From positions 186,001-250,000 of the forward strand of contig NZ_CP092364.2 in NCBI RefSeq assembly GCF_022370755.2: a stretch of DNA of 64,000 bases, written 5' to 3'. A model generated the notes under the pieces. It saw only the letters and a list, made by a program, of their open reading frames with translations. It did not search any database and was not told the origin of the DNA. A program made the translations under genes and the position numbers. Numbering within the stretch: position 1 is the stretch's first letter; every line of letters starts with the position of its first letter. The DNA is from Mycolicibacterium goodii. Its GTDB lineage: Bacteria > Actinomycetota > Actinomycetes > Mycobacteriales > Mycobacteriaceae. Positions 34,653 to 46,191 of this stretch are shown piece by piece.

Positions 34653-36302
34653 TCAGATCGCGGGGCCCAGCAGGTCGTCGGCGTCCTTGATGATGTAGCC
34701 GTAGCCCTGTTCGGCGAGGAACCGCTGCCGGTGTGCGGCGTATTCGGCGTCGAGACTGTCGCGCGAGACGACCGAATAGAACACCGCGCCGCCGCCGTCG
34801 GCCTTCGGACGCAGCAGCCGGCCCAGGCGCTGGGCCTCCTCCTGCCGGGAGCCGAAGGTACCCGAGACCTGCACCGCCACAGAGGCTTCCGGAAGGTCGA
34901 TCGAGAAGTTGGCGACCTTTGACACCACGAGCGTCGAGATCTCACCACGCCGGAACGCGTCGAAAAGCGCTTCGCGTTCGGAGTTCTTCGTCGACCCCTG
35001 GATCACCGGGGCGTTCAGCTCCTGGCCCAGTTCCTCCAACTGATCCAGGTACGCGCCGATCACCAGCGTCTGCTCCTTGGGATGGCGTTCCAGGATCGAG
35101 CGCACGACCGCGATCTTGGTGTGCACCGTCGAGCACAGCTTGTAGCGCTCGTCGGGCTCGGCCGTCGCGTAGAGCATCCGCTCGTTGTCGGTCATCGTCA
35201 CGCGAACCTCGATGCACTCGGCCGGTGCGATCCAGCCCTGCGCCTCGATGTCCTTCCACGGCGCGTCATAGCGTTTCGGCCCGATCAGGCTGAACACGTC
35301 GCCTTCGCGGCCGTCCTCACGGATCAGCGTCGCGGTCAGGCCCAGCCTGCGGCGGGACTGCAGATCGGCCGTCATCCGGAACACGGGTGCGGGCAGCAGA
35401 TGCACCTCGTCGTAGATGATCAGACCCCAGTCGCGGCTGTCGAAGATCTCCAGGTTCTTGTACTCGCCCTTGGTGCGGCGCGTGATCACCTGGTACGTGG
35501 CGATCGTGACAGGCCGGATCTCCTTCTTCTCGCCCGAGTACTCGCCGATCTCGTCCTCGGTGAGCGACGTGCGGGCCACCAGTTCGCGTTTCCACTGCCG
35601 CCCGGCGACGGTGTTGGTGACCAGGATCAGCGTGGTCGCCCCGGCCTTGGCCATCGCCGCGGCGCCGACGAGCGTCTTGCCCGCGCCACACGGCAGGACC
35701 ACGACACCGGACCCGCCCGCCCAGAACGAATCGGCGGCCATCTCCTGGTAGTCGCGCAGCGCCCAGCCATCCTGTTCGAGCGTGATCGGGTGCGCCTCCC
35801 CGTCCACGTACCCCGCGAGATCTTCTGCGGGCCATCCGATCTTGAGCAGCATCTGCTTGACGCGGCCGCGCTCGCTGTTGTGCACGATCACGGTGTCGTC
35901 GTCGATACGCGCACCGAGCATCGGTGCGATCTTCTTGTTCCGCAGCACCTCCTCGAGCACCGCGCGGTCGAGGCTCACCAGGGTCAGCCCGTGCGCCGGA
36001 TGCTTGACGAGCTGCAGACGGCCGTACCGCGCCATGGTGTCGACGATGTCGACCAGCAGCGGCTGCGGCACGGGGTAGCGGGAGAACGACACCAGCGCGT
36101 CGACCACCTGCTCGGCGTCGTGGCCGGCCGCGCGGGCGTTCCACAGCGCCAGCGGCGTGATGCGGTAGGTGTGGACGTGTTCGGGGGCGCGTTCTAGCTC
36201 GGCGAACGGGGCGATCGCCGCCCGCGCCGCCCCGGCCAACTCGTGGTCGACCTCGAGCAGCACGGTCTTGTCGGACTGCACGATCAGCGGGCCGTCAGTC
36301 AT
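34653..36302 (-). CDS. ercc3: XPB/ERCC3-type DNA helicase
   Basis: A 549-residue SF2 helicase, the counterpart of Rv0861c (about 542). N-terminal damage-recognition region, then Walker A PCGAGKT (about residue 205), DEVH box IIYDEVHLL, motif III RLGLTATLIRED (with RED), and helicase C-terminal motifs EAQRLGRLLRP. It unwinds DNA 3' to 5' and is linked to nucleotide excision repair. The start MTDGPLIVQSDK is chosen over a longer frame. It is downstream of the XPB-related partner gene, separated by a hairpin. Confidence 0.93.
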   Translation of the reverse strand: MTDGPLIVQSDKTVLLEVDHELAGAARAAIAPFAELERAPEHVHTYRITPLALWNARAAGHDAEQVVDALVSFSRYPVPQPLLVDIVDTMARYGRLQLVKHPAHGLTLVSLDRAVLEEVLRNKKIAPMLGARIDDDTVIVHNSERGRVKQMLLKIGWPAEDLAGYVDGEAHPITLEQDGWALRDYQEMAADSFWAGGSGVVVLPCGAGKTLVGAAAMAKAGATTLILVTNTVAGRQWKRELVARTSLTEDEIGEYSGEKKEIRPVTIATYQVITRRTKGEYKNLEIFDSRDWGLIIYDEVHLLPAPVFRMTADLQSRRRLGLTATLIREDGREGDVFSLIGPKRYDAPWKDIEAQGWIAPAECIEVRVTMTDNERMLYATAEPDERYKLCSTVHTKIAVVRSILERHPKEQTLVIGAYLDQLEELGQELNAPVIQGSTKNSEREALFDAFRRGEISTLVVSKVANFSIDLPEASVAVQVSGTFGSRQEEAQRLGRLLRPKADGGGAVFYSVVSRDSLDAEYAAHRQRFLAEQGYGYIIKDADDLLGPAI

Positions 36303-36386
36303 GCGCGATCCGCTCCGTATGGCGGCTGGAAACTCATCCTGTCCATTATTCCGAACCTCCCGAAGTGGCGTCCGGCAGGCGTGGCT

Positions 36387-36448
36387 CGCCGAGATTGCAG
36401 TGAGGGACAAAAATCCAGGTCAGGGTGTCCCTGAGCGCAATCTCGGCG
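36387..36448 (-). terminator. Long interrupted hairpin between the XPB helicase and its partner gene
   Basis: Outer arms 36387-36398 and 36437-36448 and inner arms 36403-36409 and 36426-36432 pair, with a 4-by-4 internal loop and a 16-base terminal loop. It lies just after the partner gene stop and 85 bases before the ercc3 start, both transcribed leftward, so it may end or attenuate the first transcript. Confidence 0.55.
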
Positions 36449-36450
36449 GA

Positions 36451-38706
36451 TCAATCACTGTCTGCGGAGACCACCGACGTCACGCGGTGGATCGCGAATT
36501 CCCGCACGCGCCCGGCCGCCGGGTCGAACGCCGTGAGCTGTCCGCCGCGCACGTTGATCGGCGAGACCACCCGTTGGGTCGCGACGCCGGCCGGGTCGAC
36601 GTAGCCGATCACCACCGAGGTCTGGGCGATCGCGGCTTCCTGCAGCTGGGTGATCGCGGTCGCCGGGTCAAGGCGGACGCTGGAGAACGGGCCCGCGGCC
36701 ACCTTGCGCAAGACGGCGACCACCGCACCGAGGGTCTGCGCCGTGGGCGGCGACGGCGGGCGGTACACGCGGCGGCGTGACGGTGCGACGACGCGCGCCC
36801 CACGGGCCCGGATGTCGACGACAGTGCCCGTCGAATCCTCGGCAGCCGGGGCGAAACCGGCGTCGCGCAGCGCACCCAGCACGTCGGCGATCGGGGCCTG
36901 CGACACCGCGACGGTGGGCGCGAGGGTCCGCAGCTCGAGGCGCGCGACGGTCGGGCTCGCGACGGCCTGCGCGAGCAGTGCCGGGTCCTCACACCGCACG
37001 AACGACGACGCCATGCCCACGCGGAGCTGCCCGTGCCGGCGCGCCACGTCGTCGATGAGATACGTGAGCCCTTGGGGCACCGGGGTTTTCGAGTGTTTCT
37101 CGAAGAACGCATGCAGTTCGCCCGCGGTGCGCCCTGCGTCGAGTGCGTGGCGCACGGACGCCTCACTGATCCGGTACACCATGGCCGCCCCTGCGGATTC
37201 GACCGTGGCGACCTGCGCGAGTTCCTCGGCCAGGTCCCGTTCGAGTGGGCCCGGCACGATGACGGTCAGATCGGCCTGCAACAGGAAATGGTCGAGCGGT
37301 TTGGGCAGTGCCTTGGTCATCGCCGCCAGCACGTCCTCATCGGCGTCGCCGGCCAGCAGGTGGCGCGCGGGTGTGCTGATCGCGCCGCGACCGGCCATGC
37401 CCAGCGCATGCGCCTCGGTGAACAGATCGCTGACCGTCGCGGGTTGCAGGCGCACCGCCCAGCGTGGCCGCTGCCAGATCATGGCGCGCGACGCCTCACC
37501 GGCGGTGACGCCGGTCCCCGGCTCGAGGTCGGCGAGTACCGTCAGCAGCAGGCGCCGGTCCAGCGGAGCGGCCGTCGAGTACAGCGAATCCGACAGGGCG
37601 CCAAAGGGTTTCCCGTCGGGTCCACGCGTGCCGATCAGCGCGGGGCGGGCGGGCAGATCCAGCCATGTGGTGGCCAGCAGATGCCAGCGCACGGCCGTCG
37701 GCGATTCGAGGAACCGGTCGGCGGCCCCCGTCGGAGCCCAGTACGGTCCGGTGCCGTCACCCGGGTCGGGGTCGGGCATCCCGGAGGCGATCAGCCCCGC
37801 CGCCGCGGCCAGTTCCACCAGCAGACCGAGCCGCGCCTCGTCGATGCCGGTCGTCTTGGCCAGCCGTTTGACGTCGCGCACCCCGATGCCGCCGGCCCGC
37901 AGTTCGGGAACCGGTGCCGCCCCCAGCGTCTCGATGATGAGGTCGATCTCGCGCAACAGATCGATGGCTGCACCCGCGGCGACCGCGTCGACGTCGGCGA
38001 CGGTCGTCGTGGACACCGCCGGTTTCGGCTTGGTGGGCTCAACCGGCCCGGGCGCCTCGCCGCGCAGGACCTGACCCACCAGGCGCGGCAGGATCACGGT
38101 GTCGTCGTCGATACGGCGTAGCAGACCGGCCGCCAGCAGCCGCGGCACGGGACGGTCCGGCGGGGTGTCCGGTGCGGCGTCGCGGGTGCGGCCCATCGGC
38201 GAGCCCTCCAGCAGCCGCGCCAGCAGCTCACGCGGGGCGTCGTCGAGCGCGTCGACCCGCGCGGTGATCTCGTCGGCACTGAGGTCGGTGGGCTCCAGGA
38301 CGGCCTGGCCGGCGTACCACGGCAGGCCGGAGGCCACCTCGGGGGCGACCCGCAGCGTCGCCTCGCCCCACACCAGCGCGCGCTCACGCAGATCGTCGAC
38401 GGCCGCGAGCACAACCGTGGTGTCGACCCGGTCGCCCAGCATCTCGGTGAGCTTCTCGACCGGCACCGCGGCGGTGTCGGCGTGCAGCACCAGCAGTGCG
38501 TCGAGCACCGCCAACCGCAGGAAATCGAGGCCATCGGTGGCGGCCTTGACCGACTGGCGGGACGTGGCGCGGGCCGCCAGCGCCGCGATCGTGCCTGGTG
38601 GCGGCTGACTCAGGTCCGGTCGCAGCTCCAGGAGGCGGATGAGACCCCGGTCGTCGAGGTCGGCCAGCCAGGCGCCCAGCGGCATCCCGGCAGTCTGTGC
38701 GGTCAT
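36451..38706 (-). CDS. XPB-associated large protein, Rv0862c family (helicase C-terminal-like domain)
   Basis: A 751-residue protein matching Rv0862c in size and place. It opens MPLGAWLADLDDRGLIRLLELRPDLSQPPPGTIAALAARATSRQSV, has a winged-helix-like middle, and ends in a domain annotated as helicase C-terminal (Helicase_C_3-like) with LGAVVAVLRKVAAGPFSSVRL and VVSPINVRGGQLTAFDPAAGRVREFAIHRVTSV. It lacks Walker motifs, so it cannot be an ATPase by itself. Co-orientation with ercc3 suggests a partner or regulator. The start M is at MTAQTAGM. Confidence 0.82.
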   Translation of the reverse strand: MTAQTAGMPLGAWLADLDDRGLIRLLELRPDLSQPPPGTIAALAARATSRQSVKAATDGLDFLRLAVLDALLVLHADTAAVPVEKLTEMLGDRVDTTVVLAAVDDLRERALVWGEATLRVAPEVASGLPWYAGQAVLEPTDLSADEITARVDALDDAPRELLARLLEGSPMGRTRDAAPDTPPDRPVPRLLAAGLLRRIDDDTVILPRLVGQVLRGEAPGPVEPTKPKPAVSTTTVADVDAVAAGAAIDLLREIDLIIETLGAAPVPELRAGGIGVRDVKRLAKTTGIDEARLGLLVELAAAAGLIASGMPDPDPGDGTGPYWAPTGAADRFLESPTAVRWHLLATTWLDLPARPALIGTRGPDGKPFGALSDSLYSTAAPLDRRLLLTVLADLEPGTGVTAGEASRAMIWQRPRWAVRLQPATVSDLFTEAHALGMAGRGAISTPARHLLAGDADEDVLAAMTKALPKPLDHFLLQADLTVIVPGPLERDLAEELAQVATVESAGAAMVYRISEASVRHALDAGRTAGELHAFFEKHSKTPVPQGLTYLIDDVARRHGQLRVGMASSFVRCEDPALLAQAVASPTVARLELRTLAPTVAVSQAPIADVLGALRDAGFAPAAEDSTGTVVDIRARGARVVAPSRRRVYRPPSPPTAQTLGAVVAVLRKVAAGPFSSVRLDPATAITQLQEAAIAQTSVVIGYVDPAGVATQRVVSPINVRGGQLTAFDPAAGRVREFAIHRVTSVVSADSD

Positions 38707-38722
38707 ATCCTGACCAGCGTAA

Positions 38723-38962
<240 letters not shown>

Positions 38963-38964
38963 CG

Positions 38965-39438
38965 GTGGGCCTGTCGCACCTCGACGATTCCGGCGCGGCG
39001 CACATGGTCGACGTCACGGACAAGGGCGTCACCAAGCGCACCGCGGTCGCCGCAGGCGTCGTGCTGACCAGGCCGGATGTCGTGGCGCTCATCGCCTCCG
39101 GTGGGCTGCCCAAAGGTGATGCCCTGGCCACCGCGCGGGTGGCGGGCATCCTGGCGGCCAAACGGACGCCCGACCTGATCCCGCTGTGCCACCAGTTGGC
39201 ACTGACCGGCGTCGACGTGGACTTCGACGCGCGTGAAGACTCCGTGGGCATCACCGCCACGGTGCGCAGCACCGACCGCACGGGTGTCGAGATGGAGGCG
39301 CTCACCGCTGTCAGCGTGGCCGCGCTGACCCTTTACGACATGATCAAAGCCGTCGATCCCGCAGCACGTATCGACAACATCCACGTCGTCCGCAAAGAAG
39401 GCGGTAAAACGGGGTTGTGGGAAAGACCAACGCAGTGA
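38965..39438 (+). CDS. moaC: Cyclic pyranopterin monophosphate synthase MoaC
   Basis: A 157-residue Moa[22 protein letters not shown]-type helix, [15 protein letters not shown] (signature with Cys-His), [25 protein letters not shown] (Glu-Met-Glu and Asp of the active site) and [16 protein letters not shown]. It converts the MoaA product into cyclic pyranopterin, an early step in molybdenum cofactor synthesis. GTG start; its stop overlaps mog as GTGA. Confidence 0.93.
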   Translation: MGLSHLDDSGAAHMVDVTDKGVTKRTAVAAGVVLTRPDVVALIASGGLPKGDALATARVAGILAAKRTPDLIPLCHQLALTGVDVDFDAREDSVGITATVRSTDRTGVEMEALTAVSVAALTLYDMIKAVDPAARIDNIHVVRKEGGKTGLWERPTQ

Positions 39439-39914
39439 CACGTTCGGCCCGGGTGGTGATCGCCTCGACCCGGGCGGCGGCCGGAGTTTACGACGACCGT
39501 ACCGGCCCACTCATCGTGGAGTGGCTGGCCAAACGCGGCTACGACGTCACCGAGCAGATGGTCGTTCCCGACGGCACCGCCGTTGCCGACGCCCTGCGTG
39601 CCGCGCTGTCCGAGAACGTCGACCTCATCATCACCTCGGGCGGTACCGGTATCTCACCGACCGACTCCACTCCCGAGGCCACCAGGGCCGTGATCGACTA
39701 CGAAGTTCCCGGCCTCGCCGACGCCATCCGGCGGTCGGGGCTGCCCAAGGTGCCGACATCGATCCTTTCGCGCGGCGTGTGCGGTGTGGCAGGCCGGACG
39801 CTGATCGTGAACCTCCCGGGTTCTCCCGGCGGCGTCAAGGACGGCCTCGGCGTGCTCGACCATGTGCTGGAGCATGCGCTGGATCAGCTTGGCGGTCATG
39901 ACCATCCGCGTTGA
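39435..39914 (+). CDS. mog: Molybdopterin adenylyltransferase/Mog-type protein
   Basis: A 159-residue MogA/MoaB-fold protein: [50 protein letters not shown] (nucleotide/MPT-binding TSGGTG) and [13 protein letters not shown]. The family adenylylates molybdopterin before metal insertion. It follows moaC with a GTGA overlap and precedes moaE by 36 bp, the Rv0864-Rv0866 order. Confidence 0.9.
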   Translation: MTRSARVVIASTRAAAGVYDDRTGPLIVEWLAKRGYDVTEQMVVPDGTAVADALRAALSENVDLIITSGGTGISPTDSTPEATRAVIDYEVPGLADAIRRSGLPKVPTSILSRGVCGVAGRTLIVNLPGSPGGVKDGLGVLDHVLEHALDQLGGHDHPR

Positions 39915-39950
39915 GCGCCGAAGGGCTCACGCGACGAGGAGACAGGTGCG

Positions 39951-40379
39951 ATGAGCGCTGTAATCGTCCGGGTCGAGCTGACCGAGGACCCCATCTCGCT
40001 GACCGAGTACGAGGCGCTCGTCGCACACGAGGCCGCGGGAGCAGTCGTCGGCTTCGCGGGTGTGGTGCGCGATCACGACGGCGGCCGCTCGGTTCTCCGG
40101 CTCGAATACTCCGCGCACCCGACCGCGCAACGCACGCTCGAAGAGGTCGCCGCCGAGATCGCGGCGGAGGCGGACGGGGTGCGGGCGATCGCGGTCAGCC
40201 ACCGTGTGGGCGCGCTGAAAATTGGCGACGCCGCCCTGGTGGCCGCTGTGGCAGCAGACCATCGCAGGGCGGCGTTCGAAACCTGTGCCCGTCTCGTGGA
40301 TGTGGTGAAGGAGCGGCTTCCGGTGTGGAAGCACCAGCACTTCGCCGACGGAACCGACGAATGGGTCAACTCCGCCTGA
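39951..40379 (+). CDS. moaE: Molybdopterin synthase catalytic subunit MoaE
   Basis: A 142-residue Moa[46 protein letters not shown], helix [34 protein letters not shown] and C-terminal [21 protein letters not shown] with the active-site lysine region. With MoaD it inserts two sulfurs into precursor Z. The matching moaD and moaA lie across rpfA on the other strand. Its stop is 15 bp from the convergent rpfA stop. Confidence 0.92.
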   Translation: MSAVIVRVELTEDPISLTEYEALVAHEAAGAVVGFAGVVRDHDGGRSVLRLEYSAHPTAQRTLEEVAAEIAAEADGVRAIAVSHRVGALKIGDAALVAAVAADHRRAAFETCARLVDVVKERLPVWKHQHFADGTDEWVNSA

Positions 40380-40394
40380 GCAGGCGCAGACAAG

Positions 40395-42065
<1,671 letters not shown>

Positions 42066-42254
42066 CCGATTAGGGTCAGCTGACTTGGGAATGAACGGTA
42101 ACCGGTAGGTCCGGTCGAGTCATCTTTTGCGTCTCACGGCGTTTCAGGCCTGGGCAAAACTTAAAAGAGCGTTAAAGGCGCAGGTTGCTGAAGTGTTCTC
42201 GCAGGAAAACAAGTCGCCTCACCGCGGTACAGCCAGCTCGTTACAATTCCGTGA

Positions 42255-42270
42255 TGTGACGCATATCACG
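42255..42270. promoter_or_regulatory. Crp-like site between moaD and rpfA
   Basis: TGTGACGCATATCACG fits the mycobacterial Crp (Rv3676) dyad TGTGA-N6-TCACA with one mismatch. It sits just after the moaD stop, about 190 bp upstream of the riboswitch. Rv3676 is known to control rpfA in M. tuberculosis. The rest of the gap 42066-42254 is AT-richer than its surroundings and presumably holds the rpfA promoter; I see no gene in it. Confidence 0.6.
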
Positions 42271-42537
42271 TTATCCGCCGGCGAAAGGTGGTAACACGTC
42301 AATGGTTTGCGGCGTTGTCAAACGCTTGGCCATATCGCGCACCGCGACCTCGTCGCACAGGTATGAGCAGCGCTTCAGCACCCGGGCGAGCTCCTCGCCA
42401 CGCGAGCCGAGCTGCTCGACGAGCTCCGCGACGGACGTCCCCGTCGCGATGTCCAACGTTTCGGTCTCGATTCCGGCGGCGGCCGCCGCGGCCGCGAAAT
42501 ACCGGACCGTCACCCGAACTGTCGTCGCTGTCGTCAT
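42271..42537 (-). CDS. moaD: Molybdopterin synthase sulfur carrier MoaD
   Basis: An 88-residue beta-grasp protein: TVRVTVRYFAAAAAAAGIETETLDI, SVAELVEQLGSRGEELARVLKRCSYLCDEVAVRD, and the C-terminal PPFAGG. The terminal Gly-Gly becomes the thiocarboxylate that donates sulfur in MoaE-MoaD synthase. It starts directly after the moaA stop (TAGATG), so it is coupled to moaA. It corresponds to Rv0868c. Confidence 0.9.
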   Translation of the reverse strand: MTTATTVRVTVRYFAAAAAAAGIETETLDIATGTSVAELVEQLGSRGEELARVLKRCSYLCDEVAVRDMAKRLTTPQTIDVLPPFAGG

Positions 42538-43623
42538 CTATCCACCGATCGCACTCATCGGCCGGACCGGCTGCACGAAATCGGGATCGTTGATGCCGTG
42601 TCCGGCCGGCTTACTCCACATTGCCGCGCGCCAGGCGGCCTCGATCGCGGCGTCGTCGGCGTCGCTGCGCAGCAGGTGCCGCAGATCGGTCTCCTCGCGC
42701 GAGAACAGGCAGCTGCGGATCTGACCGTCGGCGGTCAGCCTCGTGCGGTCACAGGCCGAACAGAAGGCATGCGACACCGACGCGATGACCCCGACCGTGC
42801 CCGCGGCGTGCGTGGGCCCCTCGGCCACCTGCCACAGCTCTGCCGGCGCCGAGCCGCGCGGACGCGAATCCGGTGTCAGCTCGAAGTGCTGTTGCAGGGT
42901 CTGCAGGATGCGGTCGGCGTCGATGACGTTGTCGCGCTGCCAGCTGTGGCTCGCGTCGAGCGGCATCTGCTCGATGATGCGCAGCTGATACCCGTGCTGC
43001 AGGCAGTACCGCAGCAGGTCCACGACGTCATCGAGCCCCGAGACCGGGTCCAGGACCGCGTTGACCTTCACCGGCTCGAGCCCGGCCGCCTTGGCGGCGG
43101 CCAGCCCGGCGAGCACGTCGGGCAGGCGGTCACGCCGCGTGATGCGCGCGAAGTGTGCGGCGTCGACGCTGTCCAAGGACACGTTGATGCGGTTCAGGCC
43201 GGCCCGCTTGAGACCGTCGGCGCGACGCGCCAGCCCGAGCCCGTTGGTGGTCAGCGTGATCTCGGGACGCGGCTGCAGTGCGGCCGCCGCGGCGATCACC
43301 TCTTCGAGATGACGCACCACCAACGGCTCGCCGCCGGTGAAGCGCACGCTCGTGATGCCGAGCCGGGTGACGGCTATGCGCAGCAGCCGGGCCAGTTCGG
43401 CGGCGCTCAAAAGCGCGTCGCCGGGCAGCCAGTCCAGGCCTTCGGCGGGCATGCAGTAGGTACAGCGCAGGTTGCAGCGGTCGGTCAGTGAGACGCGAAG
43501 GTCGGTCGCCGCGCGGCCGTAGGTGTCGACCAGGGGTCCGTCGGCCGGCGCCGGAGACGACCCAGCGGGGCCGTCGCCCACGGACCGGGCGACGGTGGGT
43601 AGGCCGAGCGCCGTGACGGTCAT
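42538..43623 (-). CDS. moaA: GTP 3',8-cyclase MoaA (radical SAM)
   Basis: A 361-residue radical SAM enzyme: CNLRCTYCMP (the CxxxCxxC cluster that binds SAM), RFTGGEPLV, LTTNG, NRINVSLDS, and C-terminal cluster CSACDRTRLTADGQIRSCLF. With MoaC it makes cyclic pyranopterin from GTP. The ATG start overlaps the YccF gene stop (ATGA). It corresponds to Rv0869c. Confidence 0.94.
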   Translation of the reverse strand: MTVTALGLPTVARSVGDGPAGSSPAPADGPLVDTYGRAATDLRVSLTDRCNLRCTYCMPAEGLDWLPGDALLSAAELARLLRIAVTRLGITSVRFTGGEPLVVRHLEEVIAAAAALQPRPEITLTTNGLGLARRADGLKRAGLNRINVSLDSVDAAHFARITRRDRLPDVLAGLAAAKAAGLEPVKVNAVLDPVSGLDDVVDLLRYCLQHGYQLRIIEQMPLDASHSWQRDNVIDADRILQTLQQHFELTPDSRPRGSAPAELWQVAEGPTHAAGTVGVIASVSHAFCSACDRTRLTADGQIRSCLFSREETDLRHLLRSDADDAAIEAAWRAAMWSKPAGHGINDPDFVQPVRPMSAIGG

Positions 43624-44039
43624 GGGATCACCCGCTCCGTGTTGACGTTGTTGAAAGAGTTGACGCTGTCCACCGGCACGATCTCCTTGCCGAGCGGCAC
43701 CAGCGACACCGGGATCATCTTGAGGTTGGCAAGTGCGAGTGGGATCCCGATGATCGTCACCGCCATGGCGATGGCGCTGACGACGTGACCGATCGCGAGC
43801 CAGATGCCGAACAGGATCACCCAGATGACATTGCCCACCAGGGCGCCCGGGCGAGGTCCGGGTTTTTCGACGATGGTGCGGCCGAACGGCCACAGCGCAT
43901 ACGAGGCGATCCGCAGCGACGCGAATCCGAACGGGATCGTCACGATGAGAATGAAGCAGATCAGCGCGGCCAGCAGATACCCCAGCGCCAGCCACAGGCC
44001 GCCGAAGATCAACCAGATGATATTAAGTAGCACTCGCAT
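43620..44039 (-). CDS. YccF-domain membrane protein
   Basis: A 139-residue protein of four hydrophobic helices in two YccF repeats: [48 protein letters not shown] and [48 protein letters not shown]. The duplicated IPFGF/IPLAL motif is typical. Counterpart of Rv0870c. Function unknown. Its stop overlaps the moaA start. Confidence 0.88.
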   Translation of the reverse strand: MRVLLNIIWLIFGGLWLALGYLLAALICFILIVTIPFGFASLRIASYALWPFGRTIVEKPGPRPGALVGNVIWVILFGIWLAIGHVVSAIAMAVTIIGIPLALANLKMIPVSLVPLGKEIVPVDSVNSFNNVNTERVIP

Positions 44040-44201
44040 ATCTGGGGCATCTTCTCCTTCAGCGGTGGTCCAAGCCTACCGAGTATTCGAGGTGAAGGCG
44101 CAGTACTGAGCCGAGTAGGATCACCACATCGCGTCCCGGCGCAGACGGGGCGCGTACTTTGTGTGTTTTTGTTGGCTGACAACGACGAGCGGGTGAGGAC
44201 A

Positions 44202-44612
44202 GTGCCGACCGGCAAGGTTAAGTGGTACGACGCCGAAAAGGGCTTCGGCTTTCTGTCGCAGGAGGACGGCGAGGACGTCTACGTCCGGTCCTCGGCGTTG
44301 CCTGCCGGTGTCGAGGCGCTGAAATCCGGCCAGCGGGTGGAGTTCGGCGTCGCCGCGGGCCGCCGCGGGCCGCAGGCGTTGAGCCTCAAGCTCATCGATC
44401 CGCCGCCGAGCCTGTCACGGGCGCGCCGCGAGGCCGAGCGTCCCGAGCACAAGCACACACCTGACGAACTGCACGGCATGGTCGAGGACATGATCACGCT
44501 GCTGGAGAGTGCGGTGCAGCCCGAGCTGCGCAAGGGGCGCTACCCCGACCGCAAGGTCGCTCGCCGCGTCTCGGAGGTCGTCAAGGCGGTCGCACGCGAA
44601 CTCGACGCCTGA
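44202..44612 (+). CDS. cspB: Cold-shock domain protein, CspB-like
   Basis: A 136-residue protein with an N-terminal cold-shock domain: [33 protein letters not shown] with RNP motifs KGFGFL and VYVRSSAL, then a charged C-terminal extension of about 70 residues ([36 protein letters not shown]). Known as Rv0871. It binds single-stranded nucleic acid and acts as an RNA chaperone. The GTG start follows GAGGACA; upstream Met-like codons lack homology. Confidence 0.88.
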   Translation: MPTGKVKWYDAEKGFGFLSQEDGEDVYVRSSALPAGVEALKSGQRVEFGVAAGRRGPQALSLKLIDPPPSLSRARREAERPEHKHTPDELHGMVEDMITLLESAVQPELRKGRYPDRKVARRVSEVVKAVARELDA

Positions 44613-44653
44613 GTCGCCACATGTGCGCGCCGCGGTAGGCGCAAGATGGAGTG

Positions 44654-45697
44654 ATGGCTCAGGGCACCTACGTCGCCGACAAGACCTCCGGTGGCGAGTT
44701 CAATCGGGACACCGCGTACATCACCACCAGGATCACGGCCGACGGCCGTGACGGCTACCCGGTCGAACCGGGCCGTTACCGACTTGTCGTGGCGCGGGCC
44801 TGCCCGTGGGCGAACCGCACGATCATCGTGCGGCGGCTGCTCGGACTCGAGGACGTGTTGTCCATCGGGTTCTGCGGGCCGACGCACGACGAGCGCAGCT
44901 GGACGTTCGACCTCGATCCCGACGGTGTGGACCCGGTGCTGAAGATTCCGCGGCTGCGCGACGCGTATCTCAAGCGGTTCCCCGACTACGCCAAGGGCAT
45001 CACGGTGCCAGCGATCGTCGAGGTCGCCACCGGCGAGGTGGTCACCAACGACTTCGCGCAGATGACGCTGGACTTCTCCACGGAGTGGACGGCCCATCAC
45101 CGCGACGGTGCGCCGGATCTGTACCCAGAGCGGTTGCGCGACGAGATCGACGAGGTCGCCCAGCGCATCTACACCGAGGTCAACAACGGTGTGTACCGCT
45201 GCGGCTTCGCGGGCTCGCAGGAGGCGTACGAACGCGCCTACGACCGGTTGTTCACGGCGCTCGACTGGCTCTCGGATCGGCTTGCGACGCAGCGCTATCT
45301 GGTGGGGGACACGATCACCGAAGCCGACGTGCGGCTGTTCACCACGCTGGCCCGCTTCGATCCGGTCTATCACGGCCATTTCAAATGCAACCGGTCCAAG
45401 CTCAGCGAGATGGACGTGCTGTGGGCCTACGCGCGAGATCTGTTCCAGACGCCCGGTTTCGGCGACACCATCGATTTCGTGCAGATCAAGCAGCACTACT
45501 ACATCGTGCACACCGACATCAATCCGACCACGATCGTCCCGAAGGGGCCCGATCTCTCGGGTTGGCTGACGCCGCACGGGCGGGAGGCCTTGGGCGGCAG
45601 GCCGTTCGGAGACGGCACCCCGCCCGGGCCGACGCGTGAGGGCGAACGGGTCCCCGCGGACCACTCGGCGGGCCGGCACGTCACAACGGTGTCATGA
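44654..45697 (+). CDS. Xi-class glutathione S-transferase-like reductase
   Basis: A 347-residue protein of the EcM4/YqjG (GS-hydroquinone reductase, Xi GST) family: N-terminal thioredoxin-like part with active cysteine in RACPWANRTIIVRRLLGLED, and a helical domain RYLVGDTITEADVRLFTTLARFDPVYHGHFKCN. Mycobacteria lack glutathione, so mycothiol may be the thiol used. The gene stands where M. tuberculosis has fadE10 and Rv0874c, so it marks a difference in gene content. ATG follows AAGATGGAG. Confidence 0.83.
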   Translation: MAQGTYVADKTSGGEFNRDTAYITTRITADGRDGYPVEPGRYRLVVARACPWANRTIIVRRLLGLEDVLSIGFCGPTHDERSWTFDLDPDGVDPVLKIPRLRDAYLKRFPDYAKGITVPAIVEVATGEVVTNDFAQMTLDFSTEWTAHHRDGAPDLYPERLRDEIDEVAQRIYTEVNNGVYRCGFAGSQEAYERAYDRLFTALDWLSDRLATQRYLVGDTITEADVRLFTTLARFDPVYHGHFKCNRSKLSEMDVLWAYARDLFQTPGFGDTIDFVQIKQHYYIVHTDINPTTIVPKGPDLSGWLTPHGREALGGRPFGDGTPPGPTREGERVPADHSAGRHVTTVS

Positions 45698-45702
45698 CCG
45701 TG

Positions 45703-46191
45703 TCATTCCCAAACGGTGCTGATCGACCACTCGGCGTGGGGTAGCGCGAACTCCTCGCCGTTCTGGTCCCGTACGAGGGTCAGCAGCTGCACCGCCAGGC
45801 CCGTCAACCGTCCGCGCTGCGGATCCACCGTCGGAATGGTCACCGCCAGCGTGGTGTTCGGCCGGTACACCGAAACCGTTGTGTCGACCGGGTTTTCGTA
45901 GACACGCAAGAGACGCCAGGGTGCCCGGCCGATCGCCGACGGTACCGACAGCTGCACCGGGTTCTTCTCCGTGACCGGCAGCTCGCCCGCCTCCCGCGGG
46001 TCGAGGCAGTTGTCGAGGTCGAGCACCGGGCAGTACTGGAACGGGCCGACGCGGACCAGATGCCCGTGCGAGTACGCGCTGATCTCCGGCAGCTTGTCGC
46101 CATGGGAACTGCTGAACCGCCAGACCCCGATCCCGGTGCCGGCGATCGCGAGCACCACGACGGCCGCGAGGACCGCGAAGGTGCGCGTCAC
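45703..46191 (-). CDS. DUF2771 exported protein
   Basis: A 162-residue protein, same length as Rv0875c. A signal/anchor segment (VTRTFAVLAAVVVLAIAGTGIGVWRF) precedes a beta-rich domain with two cysteines (FQYCPVLDLDNCLDP). Family DUF2771, actinobacterial, function unknown; probably an anchored or lipid-facing envelope protein. The GTG start overlaps the MFS gene stop (GTGA), so the two form an operon. Confidence 0.83.
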   Translation of the reverse strand: MTRTFAVLAAVVVLAIAGTGIGVWRFSSSHGDKLPEISAYSHGHLVRVGPFQYCPVLDLDNCLDPREAGELPVTEKNPVQLSVPSAIGRAPWRLLRVYENPVDTTVSVYRPNTTLAVTIPTVDPQRGRLTGLAVQLLTLVRDQNGEEFALPHAEWSISTVWE

